Assembly: GCA_020747015.1 (NCBI GenBank) | Contig: JAGTJM010000019.1 | Location: 186,001-250,000, forward strand | Direction of reading: 5' to 3' | From: Pyrenochaeta sp. MPI-SDFR-AT-0127 | Taxonomy: Eukaryota > Ascomycota > Dothideomycetes > Pleosporales > Cucurbitariaceae | Length of the DNA: 64,000 bases | Shown here: positions 44,101 through 55,500 of the stretch, piece by piece | Layout of the letters: every line of letters starts with the position of its first letter | How positions within the stretch are numbered: the stretch's first letter is position 1 | Notes under the pieces: model-generated | What the model was told of the DNA's origin: nothing | Database searches by the model: none | Seen by the model: only the letters and a program-made list of their open reading frames with translations | Program-made: the position numbers and the translations under genes

Positions 44101-45812
44101 CAGAGAGAGAGAGGAGACTTACTTATCAGTTTTACAAGAGTCGTCTGCAGATGTGAATGTCAATGACGACAAGTTCTAGGGTTGGGCAACAGCGCCCCAG
44201 CTTTGCCTTCCCAGCAACCAAAACACCTCCGAAGCCTCTCAGACTGCTCTTACGCTTAGCCCTAGCCACTCTCAACCAAGGCTCAATTGGTCGCCCTATA
44301 ATCTTTTTCTGCTCCTGAAAGATTCTCAAATCGAAATCCGGAATCGTCCTTGATGTTGGCTCGAGTCGCCTCTTTCAAAAGCGGAGCTGCAATATTGCTT
44401 CGACCTCGACGACTGACCATAACACCACCCACCCCTATCTAGATCAGAAGCACGCACTAGAACCACTTTGCCCCTGATTTCTAAGCAAGTTTTGCGATCC
44501 TCGATGACGAATCCAACGCCGCGGTTGCACGCTCAACTGACTGCACGCTTGGCCTATACCAGATAGGTTATCAAAGACTTGCGGATCTAGCTCAACAATA
44601 CCCCATCTCCTGGAGCGAAACTTTTACGAGCGGAAGCCCCGCAAATGAGAAGGATACGAGCTTGTTGTCGGGAGAGCACATCCTGCTCCGCGGCGGCCTG
44701 GTGGAGCTGTGAGAACACAAAGAACCTGCCGATGCCCTCATAGTTGGGGCTTACCATGCAATATGGAAATTCGTCCTACGGCAGAGATAGGATATAGCTA
44801 GGGAGATGATCAGGAAATGCCAGTCAGGTCAGAATAACTCCAGATAGTGTTGGCCTAGCTATTGTTGATAGCAGTGTCCGAATCTGCGCATGTTGAGGCC
44901 GGTCTCTGATCGGTCTGTCCACCAAGACCCTCGGATTGATAGTTCTCATCATAATGATGTAGGCAGAGTAACAATCAGAGACTTGTCACACAGAACTGAA
45001 GAGATCTTTCGCAGAACCGTCTAGCCTTCGTGGACGATATTCGACTCCTCTCTGCCACAAGATGGAGGATCTAGGAATGAATACTGGTTAAACATTTCTT
45101 CACCACCGCTGTTGCTGGACGTCCCACGGGATACACAGCTCGGCGACAGCCACCCGAGCGGGCACGTCGCTAACTGAAGACACCGGAAAAGCTTGGCTCC
45201 TCAAATTAACGTTAATGGTATGCAGGAAAATGCGGGGTTGACAAGCATTCCTTCCAACTCTAGGCCTGTCCATCAGCAATACCGAAAACGTGATCCTATA
45301 CAGCAACGCAACGTTGTGCTCATGTGCCCAGCCCTAGCAGGAGACAGGTTGGAGCACGCTGGTAACTGGAGAAGGGAAACGCTTCGTGGATCATCGAGCA
45401 ATTTGTACAGCATCGCCCGCGACAAGCCCAAGAAATGCGTCGCTATCAACTATGCTTGTATGAGACAGCACGTCCATTGACAAATGGGAAGGCCCCAGAA
45501 GCTGCACAGAACGTGCCTCATGGATCTTCGCATCGAGCGGGGCAAGCCGCTGCAGCATCGGGGAGCTAGTGAGCTTGATATCCTATGTGAAGTCGTCCAG
45601 GTGGCGCGTGACTTGCTATACCCCGTTCCGTTCCAGGGCTGAACTGGTGGGCGTTGTGTCAAGGTTCATTTGATACGGCGTAGTCTGGGGTCTGACTGAT
45701 GGCGCTTGGAGCGAAGCAGGATGGCGTGCAGCAAGCATAAAGCCCTGAGAAAGATGGTATGCCCTCCGACGCGCCCAATCGAGTCCAGACGGGAAGGAAA
45801 TGAGGGGTTAGG

Positions 45813-46343
45813 TCAATAATGAACCCTGGAATTTGTGCCCGGCTCATTGCAGATCGGCAGCTGGACATGGTTGATGGAGTATCTGATGAAGGATTGATGG
45901 AAACGATGTTGTTGAAAGACGGTCCTGAGAGGGTTGACGGGCAGCCATGATTCGATGGCACTGGCCCTGTCCCGCGGGCTTTCGCTTCCCCCCAACAGCG
46001 CAGTAATTTGCAGGTGTTCGCCTGAAGCATGCATAGCTAGCCACAATCGGTGTAGCTGTCTCCGCATTTTCCTGCGCAGACCATCCAGAGCCCCTGATCC
46101 TTGGCCTGCCGTGCGAGCTGCAGAAGCCTCAAAGGCGTTGGAAGTCTGCGTGTTTCTGACTTTCGTCTGTTCCTCTGTAATGAGCGTCTTTGCCTTGAGA
46201 TCCTCCATCCGTCCATCTGGCAACCAATCACCGACTACCTTGAGATCACCGTAAGCTGGCCGCGTTCCTGTCGCTGTCGGTCTTTCGCTTGATCTGACAA
46301 CGCGTGCGAGCTGCATGCTGTCTGGCGCGTTCTCGGTCTCCAA
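45813..46343 (-). CDS. Doubtful hypothetical protein
   Basis: A 176-codon frame starting METENAPDSMQLARVVRSSE. Its first 100 codons read as a plausible polar protein (KTLITEEQTKVRNTQTSNAF, LRRKMRRQLHRLW); the rest is less so. No family is recognised and no splice partner was found. It could be a chance frame or a decayed gene. It is listed because it is the best coding candidate in the gene-poor region. Confidence 0.2.
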   Translation of the reverse strand: METENAPDSMQLARVVRSSERPTATGTRPAYGDLKVVGDWLPDGRMEDLKAKTLITEEQTKVRNTQTSNAFEASAARTAGQGSGALDGLRRKMRRQLHRLWLAMHASGEHLQITALLGGSESPRDRASAIESWLPVNPLRTVFQQHRFHQSFIRYSINHVQLPICNEPGTNSRVHY

Positions 46344-47247
46344 CGTTTCGAACCAGTGCCAAGGGGGCAGCCTCTAGCTGTCTGTCTGGCCTTTTTGGAC
46401 TTCCTTCCTCCCTGTTTATAACCTCTTCCTTTGTCGCTCGGGAGATAGAGCGACAATGTGCTCGCTCTAGTGGTCGCGTGTTCTTCTCCGAACACTGACT
46501 CTCGATCCACGGGACAGCCCTTTGGCATTAGAGCGTGGCGCTTCCCCACACTCTGAGGCTTAGGTGCCTTCTCGTTGATTTCAGGCCGGCGAGATTCCAT
46601 GCGACGGCTGATGCCATAGTGTATCGTGTTCCTATTCGATATTTTCCGCAACAAAGACTAGGGATAGACTGGTTCAAGAGTTTGGCGCCTGGTTTGCGTT
46701 TTGAGGTATGCGGCCACCGAACCGGATCGACTTTGCAACGTCGCAGCGTAACGTTCGGGGCTTACTCTATCGCCAGTTACTTTCCGCATCGATTTGTTGC
46801 AATAGAGATTACCGCTGTCATTGTGGAATAGAAATTGCCTGGTATGCTCCCCTCACCCCTTCCATTCAGCCTTTTCTAGCAGGTCGCGGTCCTGCACGAC
46901 AGAGACGAGCTTGAGCTCCAACGTCTTGCGCGAATGTATGGTATGCCATAATGCTGATCATGTCCACAGAATACACCGCCAACATATTGATAGATTCCAT
47001 TCTGAGCTTCTAGTAGCTGTGTCGTCGGTGTAATCATTGCTAGAAATTATCCTATTATCCAGGTAAGCAGAGCCCCCATTTCTTCATCATCATTGTTGCC
47101 TTTTCCCACTGGACCTTCTTCTGCATCTGCCCGTTCTGCTCGATGGTGCTCGCAGTGTACTTCGTGATTTGGAGAGCATGAAGAAGGATTGCTGGAGCGT
47201 GGGTGCGGATGTCGAGGAAAAGAGAGGTCGATACCTCCTGCCACCAT

Positions 47248-47273
47248 CACCACCACCACCACCACCACCACCA
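47248..47273. repeat. CAC trinucleotide repeat
   Basis: About eight CAC units in the gene-poor region upstream of the PSP1-domain gene. Confidence 0.85.
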
Positions 47274-47550
47274 GAGCTGCACGTATCCTCAGGCCGTGAA
47301 GAAACTTCTTCTACCTCCAATCAGAGGTTTCATGTCGCCAGGAGTGGCAGGCGTTAGGTTGCTTCGTTGGCGTTAGGGGTTCAGGCGTATGGTGCGTTGA
47401 AGGAGAACAGCACGCTAGAGACATCCCAGAGTGCCACGATGAGCAACAACACAACAGCAACACAGCTCGTGGGGTGCCTGGTAATATGATGCGTCTTTCT
47501 TGTATACTCTCTTCCTGTAGCTTTTCCCATCTTTAGTTGTACACTGCTAA

Positions 47551-48859
47551 GACGCTTCGCGCGCGACAGTAATACCTTGAGCCACCTGTGCAGAAGGCAC
47601 CGGTCCCCGACTTCCTCGACGACGAGCTCACCCAATCCCTCAAGGCGGCACTCGAGCCACCTGACCATCACCGCCCAGTGGAGACTCATAAAGTCCCACC
47701 ACTGACTCCACTTTGCTTGATCTTTTTTCATCCTCAGCCACCACCACATCGTCCCCTGTCCCATCATTTCTACACTTTCAGTGTCCTCAGAAACCTCTCC
47801 AGTTCCGTCCGCTTCTAGTGAAAGCTCCCTAAAAGCTCACTGCAGCCCCCTGAACGTCGCGTGGCCTCAGGGAGGTGAGTTTGTCGACAACCATCTAATT
47901 GAAGATCTTTCTGCTCTCCTCCCCTTACTACTTGCTCCACACAAGCTGCACTTAGCATACAAACGCCGAGAAGCTCACGACAACACCACTCTGCCATACA
48001 CCATAACGTCAGCTTGAGTAGGTGCTACGAAGCCTGTCGACTCGCTTTGCACCAGGATTACACACCATCGAAAGTGACAGCAACACTAGGTGAGTGTCGT
48101 TTTCGGCATCAGCTGTCTCAGCATCTTCAAAAGCCTATCTAGCTTTTCCCATTTCTCCATCTACCACGTAAATCTGAGCATTCGCCACTGCTATTCCTCG
48201 ATCAATCACATATTTGTCAATACCCAGGCGGGCGTTGGCGCACATCTTCTATTCACAGCATTTATAATATGCTAACATACCCAGTAGTATCGTAGAAAGA
48301 CTTTCGACAAGTGACTCTCGTCAATAGCTAGCGACAACACGAGCATCACCAACCCAACAAGTGCTGGCTGGGAACAGAGTGTGTAGCTCCAGCTCTTCTC
48401 ACACCTTTAGAGAATTTACAGATCAGGTACGTGCTCAGCTATTCACCCCGCATCCCGCTGTTTATTCGACAGTTGAACAGCTTCCGCTCCTGCCATTCTA
48501 CCTCATAGCGTCTTCTCACACTCCCCCATGTCTGGAACACTACCTGCGATCTTACCCTCACTCTTGTTATTAAATCGTCACCGCCTCTTCCCATATATGT
48601 TCATGATGACTGACGGCACGTTTGTTTTCGTAGGCAAAAACACTCTTAGACACAAGGCTTCAAGACTGTCCAGCTTCTAGCAATTCTTGCTACAGCGTGA
48701 GACAGACATACTGTGCAAGGCATACAACTCTTCTGTGAAGACGCTGTGCTGGTAGCCGCAACTCATATATCTCCATTTTTATTAGACTTCAAGGTATGTG
48801 TTGGTTTTAATCACTATTCCAGGGTGACTCTAACCGCGTTAAGACAAGAAAAGACAAAC
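47551..48859 (+). promoter_or_regulatory. Promoter and long leader of the PSP1-domain gene, with putative 5' UTR introns
   Basis: The sequence is C/T-rich with many TTCC and CTTTCC runs, as in fungal promoters. It carries good splice signals but no matching long frame. Candidates are 48090-48284 (AG|GTGAGT, branch GCTAAC, CCCAG), 48427-48633 (CAG|GTACGT, branch TGACTGAC, TTCGTAG) and 48794-48843 (AAG|GTATGT, branch CTCTAAC, TTAAG; 50 nt). Splicing here is a prediction only. The start codon at 48860 is in the context ACAAACATGAG. Confidence 0.45.
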
Positions 48860-51641
48860 ATGAGTTCCAGCACATACAAGGGCGGCTTGACTGTTGGCGG
48901 CTCAGCACTTGAGAAGTCGAAGTTACAGCTTCGTCGTCCCACTCCAGACAGCGACGTCTTGGCATCCAGTGATGATGACCGTGAGCACGTCCCGCCCGTC
49001 GTTCGTCCCGCGCCTGGCGGATATCCTGGCGGCCGACGCCCATCTTCTGGGTGGCTGCAGGACATTCAGCCCAATCGCAAGTTCTCGCTGCCTTCTGTCT
49101 CATTTGCCGGATCTCAACCTACGACACCATCGCTCGAACTGCCTCAACAGGCGCGACCGGGCACCTCCGCATTTCCCTGGAACACGACGAGCTTTACTTC
49201 TAATCAATCCAATAGCCGCTTGAAAGAGGTGTTGCCATCACCGACATCGGTTCATTCACCCAACGAGAGGCCACTCCCCTCACCTACGACCTTTGAGGGC
49301 GACGACGGTATCGGCTTCCTTCTAAACCAACAGAACCCTAACCCCCTCCGCAAAGCCGTCCGCTCTCAGTCCTATAGCATAGGACAAGGCGATATCGAGA
49401 ATAGCCCAGTGGGTCAATTCTCCGCCCGTGTGCGATCCGGTGTACGGCACCGACCCTCCAAACCAAGTCTCCTTGGAGAGTCTGCTATTGGGCTCTCACA
49501 GCTCCGTGAGGACGAAGCCGACGAAGTCGAGTCATCCAACGGTTCAGAGCACGGTGTTCGTCTGCCTGCTGGCTATTGGGAGCGTGAACAAAAACAAGCG
49601 CTCCTGAAGCAAGCCGCTGTGGAGAACGCTCGTGCTCGCAACCGAGCCACCTCTACTGGCTCCCCAGTCTCTCAGCAGCGTCGCAAAACCACTGCAGGTC
49701 TGCGTAACGTCTCATACGGCAATACTACCGAGTACGCCATTGAGGAGCACGACGATCAAGAAACCACCATGGCTCACCCAGGCCTCTCACGTCGCTTCAG
49801 CGAACACGTCTCTGTCCTCAGTCGTGAACCGGAAGTTGATATCATCAACAGTCCACAGAAGCAACAGTGGACAACCGGCAATATTCCATCACTCGGAGTG
49901 GACGCGCTTGGCCGTCGGCACTCGTTTGCTCACTATGGGAGCTATAATCCAACAATTTCTATGCCCACCCTGAGCAACACTCAAGAGGAAGATGAAGAGC
50001 TCATGTCTCCTCGCCAGTCTTCACAGTCCCCTGAAGAAATTGAACCATTCGATGCTGCTGCCTACTTTACTGGCTATGGCCCTGCATCGCGTGCCATCAA
50101 CTCGTCTGCGATCTCAGCGGCTCACCCGGATCCTATTGTTCCAAATACGGCAATGTCAGCTGCTAATCCTTACGCCGTGCCTCCTGTCCTTGGTCGCCCA
50201 GGCCGTCGCCTCTTTGTCGTCACTTTCAAGTGCTCTCGGGCTGACATTTATTATCTCTACGATAACACGGGCCTCGAGATTCGCCGCGGCGATCTTGTTA
50301 TTGTGGAAGGTGACCGTGGATGCGATCTCGGTCAAGTAACTCACGCTGATGTGAGCCTTGAGGATGCCAAAAAGCACAAGGCTGAAGCTAACGAGGAGCA
50401 CTTCCGGTGGCTTGTTATGTTCTCACAGTATTCTCTCGCTGGGACTGCGAATGATTCTGGCATGCTTGGTGCTCTTGCCCGCGCCAACGGCTTCCCTAAT
50501 CCTATGAGCCGATCTCAACTCACTGGCATGGGCGCCCAGCAAGATCAAGATGCCAAGCCAAAGATGATCAAGCGTCTTGCACAGCAGCATGAGATCATGG
50601 GTTTACGCGACAAGGAGGGACAAGAAGCAAAGTCTAAGCGTCTTGGAGCTCAGAAGGCTGCGGACCACAAATTGCCGATGGAGATTCTTGATGCCGAGTA
50701 TCAAGCGTGAGTCTATCTACGTTTACGCTACGATGACCTACCTAACGTTACCCAGTGACTACCACAAGCTCACATATTTTTACTATGCCGAATCTTATGT
50801 CAACTTCAATGATTTGGTTACCGACCTTTTCAAGCAGTATAAGGTTCGCATTTGGATGTCAGCAGTTAATCCAGCTTCAGTTGTGAATCCCGCGGGCATG
50901 ATGCAGATTCCACCACCATCTGCTATTGGGCCTGGAGCAGTCCTCAACTCAAACTCTACCAATGGCCCTCTTGCCGTTGGCCCTGGCTTTGGACCCAACA
51001 ATCAGCGTTCCAATGATCATTATGGTGAGCATCATGATGAAGACTTGCTTGACGGGGTGTACCTTGGCTAACCTTGACCAGGTCGTGGTCGTAACAACGT
51101 CTCCTACCCGAACTATGATGATGGTTATCATGCCTTCTCTCATCAAATTCCCAACTATCCTACTCAGGCTGCGTACAACATGCCGCCGTGGGCTCAGGGT
51201 CAACAACTTTCGCAGCCAATGTATGATCGCTACGGTGCCTTCCCGATGCAGCCCGGTGGCTATCCGAACGCGTCTGCGAGTGGCAGTCCGATGAACTATG
51301 GGGCTTATTATCCGCCTACAACATACTCACCTTCGCCCACCTACAACGTTGCTTCCAGCGGATCATCTTATCGTGGGGGCTTTTTAGCTACAAGTTCTTA
51401 TGCTGCTTCTCAGTCGTACACGCCCACAGCCGGTCCTTCATATGGCCAATATGCTACCTCTGGCCTCCCAAGTGCATACAGTAGCGCTCCATACGCCTCC
51501 GGTACAACAACTAGTACTAGCTTTGGTACCTCTGGTAGTTACGGCAACGGCCACACGGCGACCTCTGGGCCTTCCTTTAACGGTGGCTATGATCCTAGTC
51601 TCTTAACCGCCATGCACAACCTCTCCTTTGGTTCCAAGTAA
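48860..51641 (+). CDS. PSP1 C-terminal domain protein
   Basis: Three exons, 48860..50706, 50756..51024 and 51082..51641, give 891 aa. The introns are 49 and 57 nt (GTGAGT and GTGAGC donors, CTAAC-type branches). The splices give LDAEYQA|DYHKLTYFYYA and NDHYG|RGRNNVSYPNY. Residues 1-440 are Ser/Pro-rich and disordered, with many SP sites (SPTSVHSP, PSPTTFEGDD). The PSP1 domain begins at about 449 (RRLFVVTFKCSRADIYYLYD, then GDLVIVEGDRGCDLGQVTHA). After a Lys-rich helix it continues at about 600-655 (LPMEILDAEYQADYHKLTYF, SYVNFNDLVTDLFKQYKVRI). The tail is Tyr/Gly/Pro/Ser-rich, prion-like and possibly RNA-granule associated. Yeast Psp1 and the Crithidia RBP45-type proteins share the domain. Functions are poorly known, and RNA-linked roles are an inference. 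Confidence 0.9.
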
Positions 51642-52355
51642 AGCCTGCTATGGTTTTTCGGGGCTTCCGAAAGTTTTGTTTTTCTATGTACCTCCAGATC
51701 AAGAATCTTCAGCCACATCCACATCACCGGGACACTTTCATAAAATGGCCACCATCTTTCTTGATCACCCTGCGATTACTGCAATATCAGTCATGATTCA
51801 ACGGCTTTTCCCAACACGGGTTATTTCGATGATGATAGATACACTGGCGTTGGCAGCTACACTTCATGGTTTCGTGGCTGCTGCCATCGCGTCGATCAAG
51901 AGCCGCGATAGTCTCGAGTGAGACGTGGATGGCACATAGTCACTTTTCTCTTTCTAAGTCTGATTTCCTGTTCTTCCCCAAAATTTCCATATTGCCTCTC
52001 TTTTTTTATGACGGATCGAGGCTCTATCCCTTAGAAGCTGCGCCGAGGTACGGAAGGCCGACTATTAGCTTATGCATACCCTACTTAGATATATGCTCAA
52101 TGGCGAAAATGATAAATTTCTTGGCAGACCACCCCGTCTTCAATGGATTATGTTTGAGTGATTGCATTGTGTTTTGCAGTATTATACAATCGCTGTGACA
52201 TAGTTTGCCAGCTTCTTTGAGAGATTGCGTGCGGTGTATGGTCGTACCACAATTTGCTTGAGTGCTGGCGTCGCGCCTTCTTCGACCGGTGCGTCCGCAT
52301 TTTACTTCACCCTACCCGCAAACCAACGCTTCGACACTCATCAGCTACCGCTCAC
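51642..52355. other. Intergenic region
   Basis: About 710 bases hold the PSP1-gene 3' UTR and the promoter of the coiled-coil gene. Open frames here (for example 51628-51921) resemble no protein. Confidence 0.4.
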
Positions 52356-53233
52356 ATGGCGCGACGACGTGCCCAATCACCATTGCAAGAAACTCGGCAG
52401 CGCAGAAGACGTTTCATCAAAGCAGTCGAATCAGACAATGATGTCGACCAAACAGAGAGCCAGCAAGTGATGGAAAGATGCGTGACTAGTGTCTAATGAA
52501 CTGATAAAGCTTACAGACAGATACTTGCTTTGCGTCCTCTCCTGAGGAAGTCCAAGAGTGATAACAAGGGACTACAACAGTTTCATGCAAAGGTGGCAGA
52601 TGATAAAAAAAGATTGAGAGCAGTGGTCGAGGACCGGATGCGTCACGCGTGAGCCTTTCCTACAGCAACGCCTTGAGCCTTATATAACTTGACAATAACT
52701 AAAAAAACCATCGCGGCAGGAAGGAAATGCAGACGCGTCACAGCAACGACATTGCGTCTATGATCTGTGAAGCTCTCAAGTCGTCAAACCGACCCTTGCA
52801 AAGCGAGTGCCCAACCTACAGCGGTACCAAGATTGCCAGTAACGCAATTCATGCATCAATAACCAATGTCCTGACTGCCTCCAAAGGCCTTGTCAATGAG
52901 TATGAAAGGCTTGACAAAATGATCACGGATCTACAGAACGAGCATACGCTATCGATGGCAAGTACATGGAAGCGCGATATTTATCAAGTGGAAGAGCAGT
53001 TGAAGCTGGGAGCGAGAGTTGCTTTGACAAATGTGAAGAAGGTACTAGGAGCCGACGTCAAGGGTGATCGAGAGAAAACGGCATCTGAACACAACAGTGG
53101 AGATATGATGGAAGTTCCAGGTATGGGAGAGGACGAATTGAACTATGAGTTGCAAAAGAGTTTGAGATATGCAGAAAGGGGTGTCAAGAGAATGACCAAG
53201 GGGCTTCCAGAGGATGCAGCTCAGCAGACATGA
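52356..53233 (+). CDS. Unrecognised 250-aa coiled-coil protein
   Basis: Three exons, 52356..52466, 52521..52648 and 52720..53233, give 250 aa. The introns (54 and 71 nt) join TESQQ|ILALRPLLRKS (acceptor ACAGACAG) and DRMRHA|KEMQTRH. The N-terminus is very basic (MARRRAQSPLQETRQRRRRF), a possible nuclear or DNA-binding segment. Next comes a charged helix (FHAKVADDKKRLRAVVEDRM), a mostly helical middle (ITNVLTASKGLVNEYERLDK, STWKRDIYQVEEQLKLG) and an acidic region (VPGMGEDELNYELQKS). I cannot name the family. A chromosome- or kinetochore-associated protein would fit the basic start plus coiled coils, but that is only a guess. The weakest part of the model is the first intron, with donor GTGATG. 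Confidence 0.68.
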
Positions 53234-53651
53234 GGTCTTTCTTGTTGTTTCAAAGATGCAGATGCAGATGCAGATACAGGATGGGTGAGAATGTATTGTC
53301 GGCAATCAAAACATGAAGCACCTCCATATTTAGTGTCAGAATGCTAGCTTTATGTAATGGCATAGCACAAGGCCTAAACAGCATATGTAAAATGAAATAT
53401 TTGTTTCTCGTTCGCCTTTCATTGCTGGGTCGTGGTGGTGTCAGAGTTCTTCGCTAGATCGAACCCTAGTCGCGGGAATGGAGAAAGTACCGCCAAGGCG
53501 CTACACTTCGCTAAGCTCGACTTTTCGTCTTCATCACAATTTTGACTTCTAGCCACGACAACGTCGACAACTACTAACCAACAGTCAAGGTACGCTTCCC
53601 CCCGAGACGCTCAATTCATTGCAACCGGATTATACTGACACATTGACACAG
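53234..53651. promoter_or_regulatory. Promoter region of rpl15
   Basis: This lies between the coiled-coil gene stop and the L15 start. An AGATGC hexamer repeat sits at 53254-53277. GAACCCTAG at about 53460-53468 is one base from the AACCCTAA type of telomere-like element found at some fungal ribosomal-protein promoters (weak evidence). A C/T-rich stretch precedes the start codon. Confidence 0.35.
53254..53277. repeat. AGATGC hexanucleotide repeat (4 units)
   Basis: Three perfect AGATGC units and one AGATAC, 20 bases after the stop of the coiled-coil gene. Confidence 0.85.
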
Positions 53652-54547
53652 ATGGGTGCCCTCAAGTGTACGCTCGCCGAACTACCGCAACCCCCTCGTT
53701 CACTGCTAATTTACGATAGATGTCGAGGAACTTCAGAAGAAGAAGCAGTCGGACATGATGCGCTTCTTGATGCGCGTTCGCGTAAGTTCTATGAATGGAA
53801 TTTTCTACAGACTGTACTAACATCGCAACAGTGCTGGGAGGTATGAACAACAATCCTGGGACCACAGTCCCCATTGGTGTACTCGTTGAACATTGCTGAG
53901 AGTGCATTGATAGCTGCGCCAACTGAAGGTCATCCACCGCGCCAGCCGTCCTTCACGCCCAGATAAGGCTCGCCGCCTCGGATACAAAGCCAAGCAGGGC
54001 TACGTTATCTACCGCATCCGCGTTCGCCGTGGAGGTCGCAAGAGGCCCGCACCCAAGTACGTAGAGCTTTGTAATACCGCAGGAGAGTAAATGCTAACCA
54101 GTTTGCTTAGGGGCGCTACCTATGGTATGCTGCACGCGATCAATTCTACAACGCAGATTGGAAACTAACATATTGACAGGCAAGCCCACCAACCAGGGTA
54201 TCAACCAGCTCAAGTACCAGCGCTCGCTCAAGTCGACTGCTGAGGAGCGTATCGGCCGCCGCTGCGCCAATCTCCGCGTCCTCAACTCGTACTGGATCAA
54301 CCAGGACTCCACCTACAAGTACTACGAGGTCATCCTCGTCGATCCCCAGCACAAGGCTATCCGCCGTGATCCCCGCATCAACTGGATCGTCAAGCCTGTC
54401 CACAAGCACCGCGAGAGCCGTGGACTCACTGCCACCGGCAAGAAGAGCCGTGGACTCGGTCGTGGACACAAGTACAACAACACCACTGCCGGCAGGAGGA
54501 AGACCTGGAAGAGGCACAACACTCTCTCCCTCTGGCGTTACCGCTAG
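53652..54547 (+). CDS. rpl15: 60S ribosomal protein L15 (eL15)
   Basis: Six exons (53652..53667, 53720..53781, 53832..53840, 53914..54056, 54111..54124, 54180..54547) total 612 bases and 203 aa, the family length. Exon 1 is 16 nt (MGALK plus one base of Tyr). Exon 3 is 9 nt and codes only Cys-Trp-Glu. Exon 5 is 14 nt (GATY plus flanking bases). Each junction is forced by the near-invariant protein: MGALK(Y)VEELQKKKQSD, RFLMRVR|CWE|LRQLKVIH, RPAPK|GATYG|KPTNQG. All introns have GT-AG ends and are 50-73 nt. eL15 is an essential, basic protein of the large subunit that contacts 28S rRNA. The start-proximal intron clustering is usual for fungal ribosomal genes, but exons of 9 and 14 nt are unusual and automated annotation may miss them. 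Confidence 0.96.
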
Positions 54548-55500
54548 ATGTGTTAAGGGTATGGTGTGCGTGGTGGAACGTCTGGTCGATTTCTTCAAGC
54601 GTGTGGACTGGCGTGAATGGAAAAGGATATCCTGGGCTATGTAGCTTCCGCCTGGCAATGACGATGGCCGGTCAGGACTTTCAAAATGAAATACCATGAG
54701 TTCATGAACTCGAACGACCTACGATATGACAGCAACGTTCGATCGTGATGTGTGAAGCCATAGAAATGATGAGTAGTTGACATGAAACCATACTCAATGA
54801 TCTCAATCGTCATGTGAGTCAAGGTGCTAAGCCTACTATACCCGAGGCTTGATTGGGTGCTGCCATGATATTGTATATTGGCGTTTGCCGGGGTACCTGA
54901 CCGGTATGCTGCATGATGAGATGGCTGATCGACGTCAGGTTGCTTTTGCAGCAGCAAGTTGGAACGTCGGCATATGCCTGGAGAGCAGATTCTGACTGCT
55001 TGAGCATGAACTATGTATCAAAATTCAGGGCCGTGTCCTTGAAGATTAAGTTTCTTTGCTGCACAGGACTGGTTCGAGGGTGGCAGCTAGGATCTTGCTG
55101 GTAAGGCTGAAGCGTTGCCGTGGCCCCTCCCACGCCAAAACATATCAGCCCAACCGACAACAGCACCTCCACGCCAGCGCAACAAGCGAACAAACCTCCA
55201 ATAGCCGCAAAGGGTGGGCACATCCTCTTCCACACCTGTGACGCCATGCGGCTGACAAGTTGACCTTCTTCAGACACTCCCAGCAGTCGCGTTCCCACTT
55301 TTGCTTGCATGATGCTCAGACGTCCACGCGCGAGGCCGATTATCATCTGAGCCGCACTGCCTCGCGACCAAGAACCCAGGCAGTGAAAGGAGGACTCTTG
55401 TGACTGCGCAGCAACCGTGTCTGCCTGTTTGGAGTAAAACTGAGGCAGCGCGCAGCTTCTACTCGCGTTTTCACCACCTCTTCCTACCTCCATCGTCGCC
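54548..55500. other. Intergenic region before the J-protein gene
   Basis: About 950 bases hold the L15 3' UTR and the J-protein promoter. The end is C/T-rich (CCACCTCTTCCTACCTCC) immediately before the ATG. Minus-strand frames here are shadows or chance. Confidence 0.4.

Larger units (their letters stand above)
41167..47550. other. Gene-poor region, about 6.4 kb
   Basis: This is the longest stretch without a secure gene. Only scattered frames below about 180 codons occur. None shows a known domain, a transposase, reverse transcriptase or gag motif, or a consistent exon chain. I see no terminal repeats, tRNA or rRNA. The first few hundred bases hold the promoter of the Nce102-like gene. The last kilobase (from about 46.5 kb) is rich in CAC/GTG and pyrimidine runs and may already serve the next plus-strand gene. 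Base composition by eye is near that of the rest, so a strongly AT-biased RIP relic is not evident. Confidence 0.45.

Noticed and set aside
46235..46654. 139-codon minus-strand frame
   Set aside because: Arg/Lys/Gln-rich and without domain; overlaps the other doubtful frame at 45813-46343 in a different register.
41167..47550. Possible transposon relic in the gene-poor block
   Set aside because: No reverse transcriptase, integrase, transposase or gag motif and no terminal repeats could be seen in any frame; left as an open observation only.
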